Of a stretch of 64,000 nucleotides of DNA, positions 35,361 through 44,211 are shown piece after piece (positions within the stretch are counted from its first letter, which is position 1; every line of letters starts with the position of its first letter). The translations under genes and the position numbers were made by a program. The notes under the pieces are model-generated. The model ran no database searches and was not told the DNA's origin. It saw only the letters and a list, made by a program, of their open reading frames with translations. The stretch covers positions 1 to 64,000 of the forward strand of contig WGMX01000010.1 of assembly GCA_016124855.1 (NCBI GenBank), written 5' to 3'. This DNA comes from Anaerolineaceae bacterium (GTDB taxonomy: Bacteria > Chloroflexota > Anaerolineae > Aggregatilineales > Phototrophicaceae).

Positions 35361-37575
35361 CTTAATCTTGATGAAAAATAAGCCTGTGCAGCCGCGCCTC
35401 TGGAACATTGAAGAATTCCCATTTCATCCTGAAAAGCTCAATCATATTGAGACGTTGATGACGGTTGGAAATGGGTATCTGGCCACACGTGGCAGCTTTG
35501 AAGAAGGCTATGAAGGCGATATTGTAACAACTCTAATCCATGGGATTTTTAACCATGCTTCTGGAACTGCGGTGCCGGAATTGGTCAATGCGCCTAATTG
35601 GCTTCCATTTGAAGTCCATATAGATGGAACGCCATTTCGGCTTGTAAATCAGAATGAGATGAGTCTCAATCCTCGGGGCGGCGCCCTGCTTGGTTACAGA
35701 CAGCAACTGAATATGCACATTGGGCTTCTGCGACGGGAGGCGTTATTCCGTGCCGAATCGGGCAGCATTGTCAGAATAGTTTTTGAGCGTTTTGCCAGCC
35801 TACATGATGAGCATATCTTGGGGCAACGTCTCGACATTGTCGCAGTTGATGGCAGTCCGAAAATTGAAGTAACTGCTTACATCGAACACACAGTAACGAA
35901 TAATGGTGTGATTCATTGGACGGACATAAAGACCGGGCACACGACCAATCAGGTCAGCTTAAGTGCCAAAACCACACAATCTGATTATCGGTTGGGAATG
36001 TCATCGACGTTGTTAGCCACTGGTGACATGACGATAACCGTAGACCGGGGTAATCAGCGGCCAGTCATGAAATCAGTTTTTGTACTCCCCCATCAAGAAT
36101 CAGTAACGCTGGTGAAGCTCACAACAGTTTATACCAGTCGAGACGTCACAAATCCCTTAAAAGAGTCGATTCACAAACTGGAAAATGCAGCAATTATCGG
36201 CTACGAAAAATTACTAAACCAACATCAGTCGGAATGGCACAAATACTGGCAGGATAGTGATATCCAGATTGAGGGCGATGAAATCGCACAACTTTCACTA
36301 CGATTTGCGATGTATCACATTCTGATCAGTGCTCCCCGACATGATAATGATGTAAGCATCGGCGCGAAAACACTATCGGGGTTTGGATACAAGGGACATG
36401 TCTTCTGGGATACTGAACTTTTCATATTGCCGCCGCTTATTCTAACGCAACCTGAACTGGCTCGGAATCTTCTCATGTATCGTTATCATCGCCTGCCGGG
36501 TGCACGGCATAAGGCGAAAGCGAATGGTTATGAGGGTGCCATGTATCCTTGGGAAAGTACAGATACAGGCGAGGAAACAACACCGCAATGGGGTGATCCA
36601 CAGCCAGATGGCAGCCGAATCCGGATTTGGACGGGTGACAATGAACAGCATATTTCGACAGACATTGCTTATGCTGTGCTGCAATATTGGCGATGGACGG
36701 GAGATGACACATTTCTTGCTCGCTATGGTGCGGAAATAATCTTGGACACAGCAGTGTTCTGGGGCAGTCGGGTAGAAACAAAAAATGGTCGTTACGAAAT
36801 TTCCCGACAAATCGGTCCCGACGAATACCATGAAAATGTTGATAACAGTGTTTTTACCAATCGAATGGTGGTGTGGCATCTAGAACAGGCGGTGAGTTTA
36901 GTACACTGGCTCAAAGCCAATACACTGGTCGATTACAATCGCCTAGTCGAATCGCTCAATTTAACTCAAGCGCGGTTGGAACTTTGGAATGACATCATCA
37001 AAAACATGTTCATCCCCTTTGATGATGCACAGCAAATTCACATTCAATTCCCCGGCTTTTTTGATATGGAGTATATCCCAGTATCGCATTATTACCCGCG
37101 AACCGCCAGCGTACAGGCCATTCTCGGCCATCAACGCAGCATACAAACCCAAGTTATTAAGCAAGCAGATGTTGTTATGCTCATGGCATTGTTGGGCGAA
37201 GAGGTTGGGGCCTCCGAAGTCATGGTCAATAACTGGAATACCTACTTCCCGCGCACTGATCATGGTTCGTCTCTTAGCCCATCCATTCACGCGTGGGTAG
37301 CTGCACATCTCGGTCTAGATGACATCGCCCTAGAACAATTCGAACACGCAGCTGAAATTGATCTAAGAAACAACAAAGGAAATGTACAAGATGGTATTCA
37401 TGGCGCGGCTAGCGGTGGTTTGTGGCAGGCCGTGGTATTCGGCTTCTGTGGTCTGTATCTGGATGAAAAAGGAGAGCCAGTAGTAGAGGCACGAATACCT
37501 GATCACTGGAAATCAGTTACATTCACTGTCTGTTATCGGGGAGAGCGACGACAATTCACAATCACTCCCAATTAA
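35344..37575 (+). CDS. GH65-family disaccharide phosphorylase (maltose/kojibiose/trehalose type)
   Basis: 743 residues (734 if it starts at 35371), the family's normal size. The N-terminal beta-sandwich has V-G-N-G-Y-L-A-T-R-G near residue 41. The (alpha/alpha)6 barrel shows G-Y-K-G-H-V-F-W-D-T-E near 349, a substrate-contact motif, and the catalytic acid Glu in I-G-P-D-E-Y-H-E near 492. H-G-A-A-S-G-G near 688 matches the phosphate-binding region. GH65 phosphorylases split an alpha-glucoside with phosphate, giving beta-glucose-1-phosphate, which fits the pgmB gene at the locus end. Linkage specificity cannot be read from sequence. There is no signal peptide, so the enzyme is cytoplasmic. Confidence 0.9.
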   Translation: MNRLSYLILMKNKPVQPRLWNIEEFPFHPEKLNHIETLMTVGNGYLATRGSFEEGYEGDIVTTLIHGIFNHASGTAVPELVNAPNWLPFEVHIDGTPFRLVNQNEMSLNPRGGALLGYRQQLNMHIGLLRREALFRAESGSIVRIVFERFASLHDEHILGQRLDIVAVDGSPKIEVTAYIEHTVTNNGVIHWTDIKTGHTTNQVSLSAKTTQSDYRLGMSSTLLATGDMTITVDRGNQRPVMKSVFVLPHQESVTLVKLTTVYTSRDVTNPLKESIHKLENAAIIGYEKLLNQHQSEWHKYWQDSDIQIEGDEIAQLSLRFAMYHILISAPRHDNDVSIGAKTLSGFGYKGHVFWDTELFILPPLILTQPELARNLLMYRYHRLPGARHKAKANGYEGAMYPWESTDTGEETTPQWGDPQPDGSRIRIWTGDNEQHISTDIAYAVLQYWRWTGDDTFLARYGAEIILDTAVFWGSRVETKNGRYEISRQIGPDEYHENVDNSVFTNRMVVWHLEQAVSLVHWLKANTLVDYNRLVESLNLTQARLELWNDIIKNMFIPFDDAQQIHIQFPGFFDMEYIPVSHYYPRTASVQAILGHQRSIQTQVIKQADVVMLMALLGEEVGASEVMVNNWNTYFPRTDHGSSLSPSIHAWVAAHLGLDDIALEQFEHAAEIDLRNNKGNVQDGIHGAASGGLWQAVVFGFCGLYLDEKGEPVVEARIPDHWKSVTFTVCYRGERRQFTITPN

Positions 37576-37579
37576 TAGA

Positions 37580-37602
37580 AACCCCGAAGGTGTGATGGGG
37601 TT
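37580..37602 (+). terminator. Weak hairpin after the GH65 gene
   Basis: AACCCC (37580-37585) and GGGGTT (37597-37602) form a 6-bp stem with an 11-base loop, just after the GH65 stop. No T-run follows. It may modestly separate the GH65 and transporter transcripts. Confidence 0.35.
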
Positions 37603-37694
37603 AGGTGGAACTACTATAAGCAAGGCTTTAACACCGACAAAATCCACACCGGAATTTGAATAGGTTCTTGATAAAATTTATGGAGGAATATTTT

Positions 37695-38933
37695 ATGCGT
37701 AGTCGTATTAGTGTAGCAGCGTTGTTGCTTGTGCTGACAATCACAGTCAGTGGACTGGTCCATGCGCAGGCAACCAGTATCACCCTTGCCGGTTGGTCGT
37801 CATCGGACGCTGAGAATAAAGCACTTAATGATCAGGTTGACGCCTTCATGGCGGCAAACCCCGATATCAAGGTAGAAGTATCATTCTCGCCATCGTATGA
37901 AGACACTATGCAAACTGCATTTGCCAGTGGCGATTACCCTGAAGTTTTCTACGTGGACAGCAGCAAACTTCCGGACTGGGCAGACGCGGGAGTAGTGGCT
38001 CCGGCAGGAGATCATGTCGAAAACAAAGATGACATTTATCCATCACTAATTGAGGCATTCACTTACAAGGATACGTACTATTGCCCTGCCAAAGATTATT
38101 CGACGATGACTCTCCAATACAACAAGGAGCTGTTTGATGCGGCGGGCGTAGCCTATCCGACAGCCGATTGGAAGTGGGAGGATTTGAGGGCGGCGGCAGA
38201 AAAGTTAACTGGTAAGACCAAAGATGGTAAGACGGTTCTTGGTTTGGTTGAACCTGCTGAACTACCACGCTGGTTGCCCTTCTTGTATCAGGCTGGCGGC
38301 AACATCTTCGATAAGGACGGCAATCTCACCATCAACTCAGCAGAGGCCAAGACTGCCTTGGACTTCTATGTCGGCTTGGTGGCTGATGGGTTTGCTGGCG
38401 CGCCATCCGCAGTGGACGCGGGCTGGGGCGGTGAGGCTTTTGGTAATGGCCGTGTTGCAATGGCCATGGAAGGTAACTGGGTCATTAATTATCTTAAGGA
38501 ACAGTTCCCTGATCTCAAGTGGGGCGTTGCACCACTACCGGCTGGTCCTGCTGGAAAAGCCACCATGGCCTTCACCGTATGTTATGGCGTCGCGGCCAAT
38601 GCAAAGGGTGATAAAGAAACAGCCGCTTGGAAACTGGTCAATTTCTTGACAGGTGAAGACGGTGCAAAGAATGTTGCCGAAACTAGTTTCGGTGTGATGC
38701 CTACCCGTAAGAGCGCAGGAGATGCTTGGCTTAAGCGCTTTGGCGATGAAATGAAGGCATTCGTTGATGGTGCAGAATATGCTCACAAGTGGCAATTGCC
38801 CGTTGGCTTCCAGCCGTTCATAGGCGCGTTCAATGACAACATTCAACAGGCATTTACGGGCAATGTGCTTCCTGAAGATGTATTAAAGGCCGCTGAAGAT
38901 GCGGGAAAAGAAGTAATGTCAAAGAGTAAGTAA
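37695..38933 (+). CDS. Sugar-binding protein of ABC transporter (Sec signal, no lipobox)
   Basis: 412 residues from the ATG at 37695, set by GGAGGA eight bases upstream; the longer frame from 37656 is not needed. The signal peptide ends G-L-V-H-A-Q-A, an A-Q cleavage site without cysteine. The mature protein is a family-1 solute-binding protein, with I-T-L-A-G-W-S-S near residue 30, F-A-S-G-D-Y-P-E-V-F-Y near 77 and A-M-A-M-E-G-N-W near 260. It likely binds the alpha-glucoside used by the GH65 phosphorylase. Two hairpins follow. Confidence 0.9.
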   Translation: MRSRISVAALLLVLTITVSGLVHAQATSITLAGWSSSDAENKALNDQVDAFMAANPDIKVEVSFSPSYEDTMQTAFASGDYPEVFYVDSSKLPDWADAGVVAPAGDHVENKDDIYPSLIEAFTYKDTYYCPAKDYSTMTLQYNKELFDAAGVAYPTADWKWEDLRAAAEKLTGKTKDGKTVLGLVEPAELPRWLPFLYQAGGNIFDKDGNLTINSAEAKTALDFYVGLVADGFAGAPSAVDAGWGGEAFGNGRVAMAMEGNWVINYLKEQFPDLKWGVAPLPAGPAGKATMAFTVCYGVAANAKGDKETAAWKLVNFLTGEDGAKNVAETSFGVMPTRKSAGDAWLKRFGDEMKAFVDGAEYAHKWQLPVGFQPFIGAFNDNIQQAFTGNVLPEDVLKAAEDAGKEVMSKSK

Positions 38934-38939
38934 AGTACA

Positions 38940-39001
38940 CGCCCCACAGTTCCAACTTATAGGGGCGAGTTCTAAATCGGGGCATGGCACAAATCATGCC
39001 C
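38940..39001 (+). terminator. Pair of hairpins after the binding-protein gene
   Basis: CGCCCC (38940-38945) with GGGGCG (38962-38967), and GGGCATG (38980-38986) with CATGCCC (38995-39001), form two successive perfect stems between the binding-protein stop and the permease genes. They lack T-runs and suit differential expression within one transcript. Confidence 0.65.
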
Positions 39002-39066
39002 TGAATACTCTTGCTTCCTAATTTGCTATTTCCTACGATCAAATCCATTCCTAAGGATTAAGCATA

Positions 39067-40146
39067 ATGACTCGAACATCTTTGACACGTAGGGATTTAC
39101 CGATAACAATTTCAACGATGGCCGACAAAAAGCGCGAAGAGGCTATAGCCGGTTATCTTTTTATCGCACCAGCTACCATAATTTTCCTTGTGTTCTTGGT
39201 GATCCCAATAGCATTTTCTTTATATATTAGCTTTACAAATTGGAACGGTATTACACCTTTATCACAGCCCAACGCTTATCAATTTGTAGGGTTAAATAAT
39301 TATGCAGAAACTTTATTTCAAAAAGGGGTGGTGCAAACCGATTTCTTCAAAGCACTTAAGAACACGACGTATTATGTATTAGGCGTAGTGCCAACGCAAA
39401 CTATTTTAGCACTGATTCTAGCAGTCATCGTCAACCAAAGATGGCTTAAAGGACGGGGCTTTTTCCGTACTGCATTTTACTTCCCATCCATCACTTCCTC
39501 AGTCGTTATTTCGCTGATTTTCATGTTCATGTTTACGAAGGGTGGCGTGGTCAACTTGCTGATTGGCACGCTCTTCCCCAACTATCAATATGTAAATTGG
39601 CTCGATGATCCAAACGGGGTCTTTCATAACATACTGGGCGTATTCGGTGTAACCCTGAGAACGGCACCTGATTGGGTGCGCAACGAGGCGGCAGGTCTAC
39701 GTCTATGGGATTGGATCAGCGGCCCTAGCACGACCATGTTAACTATCATGATCTTAAATACATGGACGACGATTGGTTCGTTGATGGTGATTTATCTGGC
39801 AGCACTACAGAACATCCCTACGCAAGTTTATGAAGCGGCAGTGGTTGACGGTGCCTCTACATGGGACGTGTTTCGCAAGATTACCGTACCTTTGTTGCGC
39901 CCAACAACCTATTTTGTGATTACATTAGGCTTGATCGGTTGTTTCCAAGTGTTTGACCAAGTATTTGTGATTTCAAGCGGTGGTCCCGCCAAAACGACTT
40001 TGACAATCGCATATCTTGTATATACGAATGGTTTTAAGAACTCGGCGATGGGTACAGCGACAGCAACCGCTATTTTGCTGTTCATCATTATTTTCGCGTT
40101 TACCATGCTGCAAAGGCGTGTCGTTGGCGGCGAGAAGGACGACTAA
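39067..40146 (+). CDS. Carbohydrate ABC permease (MalF/UgpA-like, CUT1)
   Basis: 359 residues with six membrane helices. It shows I-P-I-A-F-S-L-Y-I-S-F-T-N-W-N near residue 48 and an EAA loop Q-V-Y-E-A-A-V-V-D-G-A-S-T-W near 254. A moderately long loop (about 165-215) lies between helices three and four. AAGGA precedes the ATG. It pairs with the gene at 40163. The G-K-P-like cytoplasmic coupling to an ATPase is expected, but no ATPase gene is present in this locus. Confidence 0.9.
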   Translation: MTRTSLTRRDLPITISTMADKKREEAIAGYLFIAPATIIFLVFLVIPIAFSLYISFTNWNGITPLSQPNAYQFVGLNNYAETLFQKGVVQTDFFKALKNTTYYVLGVVPTQTILALILAVIVNQRWLKGRGFFRTAFYFPSITSSVVISLIFMFMFTKGGVVNLLIGTLFPNYQYVNWLDDPNGVFHNILGVFGVTLRTAPDWVRNEAAGLRLWDWISGPSTTMLTIMILNTWTTIGSLMVIYLAALQNIPTQVYEAAVVDGASTWDVFRKITVPLLRPTTYFVITLGLIGCFQVFDQVFVISSGGPAKTTLTIAYLVYTNGFKNSAMGTATATAILLFIIIFAFTMLQRRVVGGEKDD

Positions 40147-40162
40147 AGGGGGACATCATATT

Positions 40163-41125
40163 ATGACAAGTGCTGCGATCCCACGAGAAGAACCAGTTGG
40201 ATCGAGTAACAAGGTTGTACGCCGCATTCTGGCGGTATTGGGTATGATCTTTCTGGTTATCTTAGCATTGATCGAAATAGTTCCTTTCTTATTGACGGTC
40301 TCTAATTCGTTAAAGTGTTTACCGGCTGTACAAACTTCCCCACAAGCTATGATTCCACTGCCACCGTTCGGTGTGTCGTGTACAACCGAATCAGGTTCAC
40401 CGCGCTCGGCCAGCGAAACTAGCACGGCATTGACTTTTAACCCTTCGCTGGAAGGTTACCGCAATGTGCTAGAAGCCAATAATTTACCGCGTTGGTTTTT
40501 GAATTCCATTATCTATTCAGTGGGTGTAACACTCCTACGTGTACTTTTTGACTCACTAGCCGGATACGCATTGGCCCGAATGAAGTTCCCGGGTAACCGA
40601 GTCATGTTTTTTGTTATGCTTGGCACGATGATGATTCCCGGTATCGTTTTACTGATTCCGCGCTTTATCATTTTGCAGCAGTTAGGCATGCTAAATACAT
40701 ACCAAGGCTTTATCTTTTCGTTAGCCGCAGATGCATTTGGTGTATTTCTCATGAAACAATTCTTCGAGTCTATTCCCAATGAAATCGAAGAAGCGTCCAT
40801 GGTTGATGGTGCAAACCGATTCGTTATGTTTTTTAGGATAATCCTGCCCATGGCGACACCTGCCCTGACAGCCCTGACTATTTTTAGTTTTCAGGGAACA
40901 TGGAACAATTTTATGGATGCTCTGATTGTTATTGGCGGCAAAGCTGAATTGCTTAACCTTCCACTCGGTCTGGCTTTGCTACGCGGTGCAGAAGGCCGAA
41001 CACTGATTTGGAACACATTTTTGGCTGGTTCAGTGTTGACTACACTCCCCTTGGCATTTCTCTTTTTTGCCTTTCAACGGTATTTTGTGGAGGGCGCTAA
41101 TTATTCTGGTCTGGCGGGACAATAA
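40163..41125 (+). CDS. Carbohydrate ABC permease (MalG-like, CUT1)
   Basis: 320 residues from the ATG at 40163, with AAAGGGGGA upstream; the longer frame from 40016 overlaps the previous permease and is a shadow. A short periplasmic insertion after helix one (about 55-85) contains two cysteines, C-L-P and S-C-T-T, that could form a disulfide. The EAA loop reads E-I-E-E-A-S-M-V-D-G-A-N-R-F, and the C-terminus is F-V-E-G-A-N-Y-S-G-L. It follows the MalF-like gene by 16 bases. Confidence 0.9.
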   Translation: MTSAAIPREEPVGSSNKVVRRILAVLGMIFLVILALIEIVPFLLTVSNSLKCLPAVQTSPQAMIPLPPFGVSCTTESGSPRSASETSTALTFNPSLEGYRNVLEANNLPRWFLNSIIYSVGVTLLRVLFDSLAGYALARMKFPGNRVMFFVMLGTMMIPGIVLLIPRFIILQQLGMLNTYQGFIFSLAADAFGVFLMKQFFESIPNEIEEASMVDGANRFVMFFRIILPMATPALTALTIFSFQGTWNNFMDALIVIGGKAELLNLPLGLALLRGAEGRTLIWNTFLAGSVLTTLPLAFLFFAFQRYFVEGANYSGLAGQ

Positions 41126-41172
41126 CTATAAAACACAAGAACTCCCGATGTTTCTAAGTATTGTCTGTTATT

Positions 41173-41853
41173 ATGGTGAATGTGACTATGTTCCATGCGC
41201 TGAGTTTCACTTTTCATGCTGTTCGGCATCTTAACCATCGAGGTTCATTGTATATCTGGGCAAATGTATTGTGGATTTTGTTATCCGTACCTATCGTCAC
41301 TGCGCCGTCGGCATGGGCCGCACTGGTCTATATGAGCCGTGAGGCTTATCTGAAGCCGAGTGTCAGTCTGGACGATTTCTGGCTGGGTTTCCGTACCAAT
41401 CTAAGGCGGGGAATGATCGTAGCAGTTCTGAATTTGTTGGTCATTGGCGTTAATGCTTCGAACTTGTTCGCCTATCCCAATCAATCGGGTATATTAGTAA
41501 TGTGGCTAAGAGGAGTATGGCTATCTATATTGGTAGTGTGGATCATGATCCAATTTTATATGTGGCCTTTGCTCTTTGAACTCAAGGAACCTTCACTAAT
41601 TAATGCATTTCGCAACGCTGCCATTATGATTTTTCGGAATCCATTGTATTCATTTACTCTATTCCTCATCATCCTAGCAGTAGTCATTACGAGTACTCTG
41701 TTGGTAGGGGCATGGCCGCTTATAAGCGGTAGTGCTTTAGCTGTGATGAGTGCGGGAGCAGTAATGGAACGGTTAGCGGCAGCTGGATTACGTCTTCCCT
41801 TAAATCAGCCAGAATTGGGCGCAAGTGACTTCAATGTGGGAGATTTCGAGTGA
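41173..41853 (+). CDS. DUF624 (YesL-like) membrane protein
   Basis: About 226 residues with four to five membrane helices. The pattern W-A-N-V-L-W-I-L-L-S-V-P-I-V-T-A-P-S-A-W-A near residue 30 and the following D-D-F-W-L-G-F-R are typical of the DUF624/YesL family. Such genes are common in oligosaccharide ABC loci, but their role is not established; assistance to the transporter is often assumed. The start is uncertain: ATG at 41173 is used, while a TTG at 41161 and ATG at 41188 are alternatives. Confidence 0.82.
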   Translation: MVNVTMFHALSFTFHAVRHLNHRGSLYIWANVLWILLSVPIVTAPSAWAALVYMSREAYLKPSVSLDDFWLGFRTNLRRGMIVAVLNLLVIGVNASNLFAYPNQSGILVMWLRGVWLSILVVWIMIQFYMWPLLFELKEPSLINAFRNAAIMIFRNPLYSFTLFLIILAVVITSTLLVGAWPLISGSALAVMSAGAVMERLAAAGLRLPLNQPELGASDFNVGDFE

Positions 41854-41957
41854 ACTGAGTATGTTCAGACTTTCGTATTTTCACTTTTTGAATACTGACT
41901 TGTCCACTATAATCAACTTACTAAAATTCAAGATGGATCATCAAATTCCTAAACCCA

Positions 41958-42995
41958 ATGCCCACTATTAAAGATGTTGCCCGAGAAGCAGGCGTTTCCA
42001 TTGCCACAGTTTCGTATGTCTTAAATAACAAAAAAGGTTTTATCAGCCAGAAGACGCGACAGGAAGTTTTGGATGCTGTGGATCGTGTGGGTTATACCCC
42101 TAATACCACAGCACGTAATTTGAAATCCAGTCAGACTCGCCTAATTGGATATGCGTGGCACAAAGCCCCTCGGCAAAGCAATAATTCGGTGCTGGATAGT
42201 TTCATTTATTATCTGGCCCAAGCCGTTGAATCGGCTGGTTACCATTTGCTGACTTTCACCCATCCTAGTCAACAACCATTGCGTGTTTACGATGAACTCA
42301 TGCGTTCGGGTCGTGTGGATGCCTTTGTAATAGCAGATACTAATGACAATGACGAGCGAATTAAGTTCTTAATCGACGCTGGTTTTCCTTTCGTAAGCTT
42401 TGGTCGTTCCAAGCCAAACTGGGAATTTTCGTGGGTTGATACAGATGGCCACCGTGGAGTCCGCGAAGCAGTGGACTATCTGGTTGGTCTTGGACATAAA
42501 CGCATCGCTATGGCTGCCTGGCCAGCCGGTTCGTTGGCCGGTAACCACAGGGTAGCGGGGTATATGGAGGGAATGACCGCAAATGGGTTGGCATTAGATC
42601 CAAGTGCCATTCTTCATGGTGAACACAACGAGCATTTCGGGCGTGCCGCCCTTACTCAATGGTTCACACTATCTCCTCAGCAACGGCCTACAGCTGTCAT
42701 TGCTATAAGTGATTTAATCGCCATTGGTATTATGAACGAAGCCGAAGAACGTGGATTGGTAATAGGGCGCGATTTGTCGGTTATCGGCTTTGATGACGCT
42801 CCATTAGTACAATACTTGCATCCCGGATTGACTACTGTGCAGCAAGCTATACCTGAAATTGCAGAGGCGATTACGCAAATATTAGAAGATATTTTGAAGG
42901 CAAGTCAACCAACACTATCTCAACTGCTTATTCCCCCTCGATTGGTCATCCGATCATCCTGCGGCCAGCCACTGCCATCTACAGTTAGTGAGTAG
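41958..42995 (+). CDS. LacI-family transcriptional regulator
   Basis: 345 residues. The N-terminal helix-turn-helix is T-I-K-D-V-A-R-E-A-G-V-S-I-A-T-V-S-Y-V-L-N, with the hinge Y-T-P-N-T-T-A-R-N-L. The sensor domain has D-A-F-V-I-A-D near residue 117, G-H-K-R-I-A-M-A near 182 and I-G-F-D-D-A-P near 276. It sits between the transporter and pgmB and overlaps the end of pgmB by 11 bases on the opposite strand. It likely controls the GH65 locus; the inverted repeat at 35327-35360 is the best operator candidate. Confidence 0.92.
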   Translation: MPTIKDVAREAGVSIATVSYVLNNKKGFISQKTRQEVLDAVDRVGYTPNTTARNLKSSQTRLIGYAWHKAPRQSNNSVLDSFIYYLAQAVESAGYHLLTFTHPSQQPLRVYDELMRSGRVDAFVIADTNDNDERIKFLIDAGFPFVSFGRSKPNWEFSWVDTDGHRGVREAVDYLVGLGHKRIAMAAWPAGSLAGNHRVAGYMEGMTANGLALDPSAILHGEHNEHFGRAALTQWFTLSPQQRPTAVIAISDLIAIGIMNEAEERGLVIGRDLSVIGFDDAPLVQYLHPGLTTVQQAIPEIAEAITQILEDILKASQPTLSQLLIPPRLVIRSSCGQPLPSTVSE

Positions 42996-43656
42996 AAGCG
43001 TTGATTTGTTCTATCGCATCTATGACCGTTTGTACTGAAACTGAGGCTATATTAGCTGCGATGACATGGGCTTTATGAACATTGGCTGTTCCCAATCCAA
43101 CTGTCCAAAATCCCCCTTTAAGAGCCGCGTCGATCCCGGCTTCTGCATCCTCAAATACCACAATTTCATGTGGGGATAAGTTCAATCGCCCCGCAACCCA
43201 AATGAATAAATCTGGCGCAGGTTTTCCATTCACTACACTAAACCCGTCACCGATTGCATCAAATGCTTTGTGAAGCTGAAGACGTTCAATTACTTCGCGT
43301 GCGTTCTTGCTGGCTGATCCTAAACCAATTTTCAGCCCTATCTTACTGGCTTCTTCGAGAAATTGAGATACTCCGGGCAGGGCAAAATTTGGAGTAATCT
43401 GTTTGAGATATTCTTTATAGTAGTTGTTTTTGCGTTCCATCCAAGACTGGGCTATATACTCGTCAATCGGGCGTCCTTTTAGCAATCGATTTAGGCTCTC
43501 CCGTCGGGATATGCCCCGCAAATGCTCATTGTCCTCGCGCGTGAAGAGAATTCCTTCTTCGTCCGCCAACTGTTTCCAAGCCAGATAATGAAACTCGGCT
43601 GTATCGGTGATGACGCCGTCAAGATCGAAAATAAAGCCCTTTGTATGTTGAAGCAT
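42985..43656 (-). CDS. pgmB: Beta-phosphoglucomutase
   Basis: 223 residues of the HAD superfamily. The catalytic F-D-L-D-G-V-I-T-D-T (D11 nucleophile, D13 acid/base) is near the N-terminus. The cap motif H-L-R-G-I-S-R-R-E-S-L is near residue 45, followed by L-G-S-A-S-K-N near 112 and F-E-D-A-E-A-G-I near 168. It converts beta-glucose-1-phosphate from GH65 phosphorolysis to glucose-6-phosphate, completing the pathway without spending ATP on that sugar half. It is convergent with the LacI gene. Confidence 0.93.
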   Translation of the reverse strand: MLQHTKGFIFDLDGVITDTAEFHYLAWKQLADEEGILFTREDNEHLRGISRRESLNRLLKGRPIDEYIAQSWMERKNNYYKEYLKQITPNFALPGVSQFLEEASKIGLKIGLGSASKNAREVIERLQLHKAFDAIGDGFSVVNGKPAPDLFIWVAGRLNLSPHEIVVFEDAEAGIDAALKGGFWTVGLGTANVHKAHVIAANIASVSVQTVIDAIEQINASTH

Positions 43657-43738
43657 GATGAGTGTCCTGTCGATGTTGATTCCTAGCTATTTTATCAGCA
43701 TGATATGAAACAATTCATTTTCCCATATTCAATGTATC

Positions 43739-43787
43739 GGACAAATTGTAGTTCCAAGATATATATGAATTTTGGAAATAAATGTCC
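43739..43787. repeat. Nested inverted repeat beside recombinase relics
   Basis: GGACA (43739-43743) and TGTCC (43783-43787) flank TTCCAA (43752-43757) and TTGGAA (43772-43777), making a nested symmetrical arrangement about one centre. It lies between pgmB and a recombinase-like fragment. It could be an old recombination site, an element end or the pgmB control region. Confidence 0.35.
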
Positions 43788-43801
43788 CTAGATTTAGGAT
43801 G

Positions 43802-43900
43802 TTATTTGTCCGCACTTTTAGGCTCACCCTTGGTTTGTGCAGCACGGATGTAGCTGTAGAGGGTCAGTTCAGAAATGCCGAACATCTCACAGAGTTTATA
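43802..43900 (-). pseudogene. C-terminal helix-turn-helix fragment of a recombinase or transposase
   Basis: A minus-strand frame reads L-C-E-M-F-G-I-S-E-L-T-L-Y-S-Y-I-R-A-A and then a stop at 43802-43804. This resembles the C-terminal DNA-binding helix-turn-helix of serine recombinases. No upstream catalytic part remains, because the DNA above belongs to an IS982 fragment. Confidence 0.5.
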
Positions 43901-43902
43901 TA

Positions 43903-44211
43903 CTAGCATTTTCTTTTCAGCATAGAAATCAATAGATAACCTAAGTTCGGGATAAGCGCTTCAAGCTGAGGGAGATCGATAGCAAGGGAAGGTTTAGTGG
44001 GGAGGTGAGAATAGGCAATTAACCAACAAACGACATTGACCATGAAGTTGGCTAGACTACGATGACGGGTATGTTCGATTTGAGAAATATTCTTGAGTCG
44101 GTCAATCATCTCTTCTAAGATGCTCTGCTTCCGGAGGAGGAGTTTGTCTGAGAGCAAGATCAAGCGGTTTTTCATGTTCGATTTGAGACGTGTAACAATA
44201 TGAATTGTCAT
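43903..44211 (-). pseudogene. IS982-family transposase, C-terminal fragment
   Basis: About 102 codons matching the conserved end of IS982 transposases: N-M-K-N-R-L-I-L-L-S-D-K-L-L-L-R-K, then L-K-N-I-S-Q-I-E-H-T-R-H-R-S, N-F-M-V-N-V-V-C and L-P-T-K-P-S-L. The N-terminal two-thirds are absent, and the fragment begins exactly where the GNAT gene ends (overlap at 44208-44211). It is an immobile relic. Confidence 0.82.

Noticed and set aside
36442..36879. 145-codon minus-strand frame inside the GH65 gene
   Set aside because: It is a shadow of the GH65 coding frame, with no start context or recognisable motif.
40016..40162. N-terminal extension of the second GH65-locus permease
   Set aside because: It overlaps the end of the preceding permease in another frame. 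The ATG at 40163 has a strong ribosome-binding site and normal family length.
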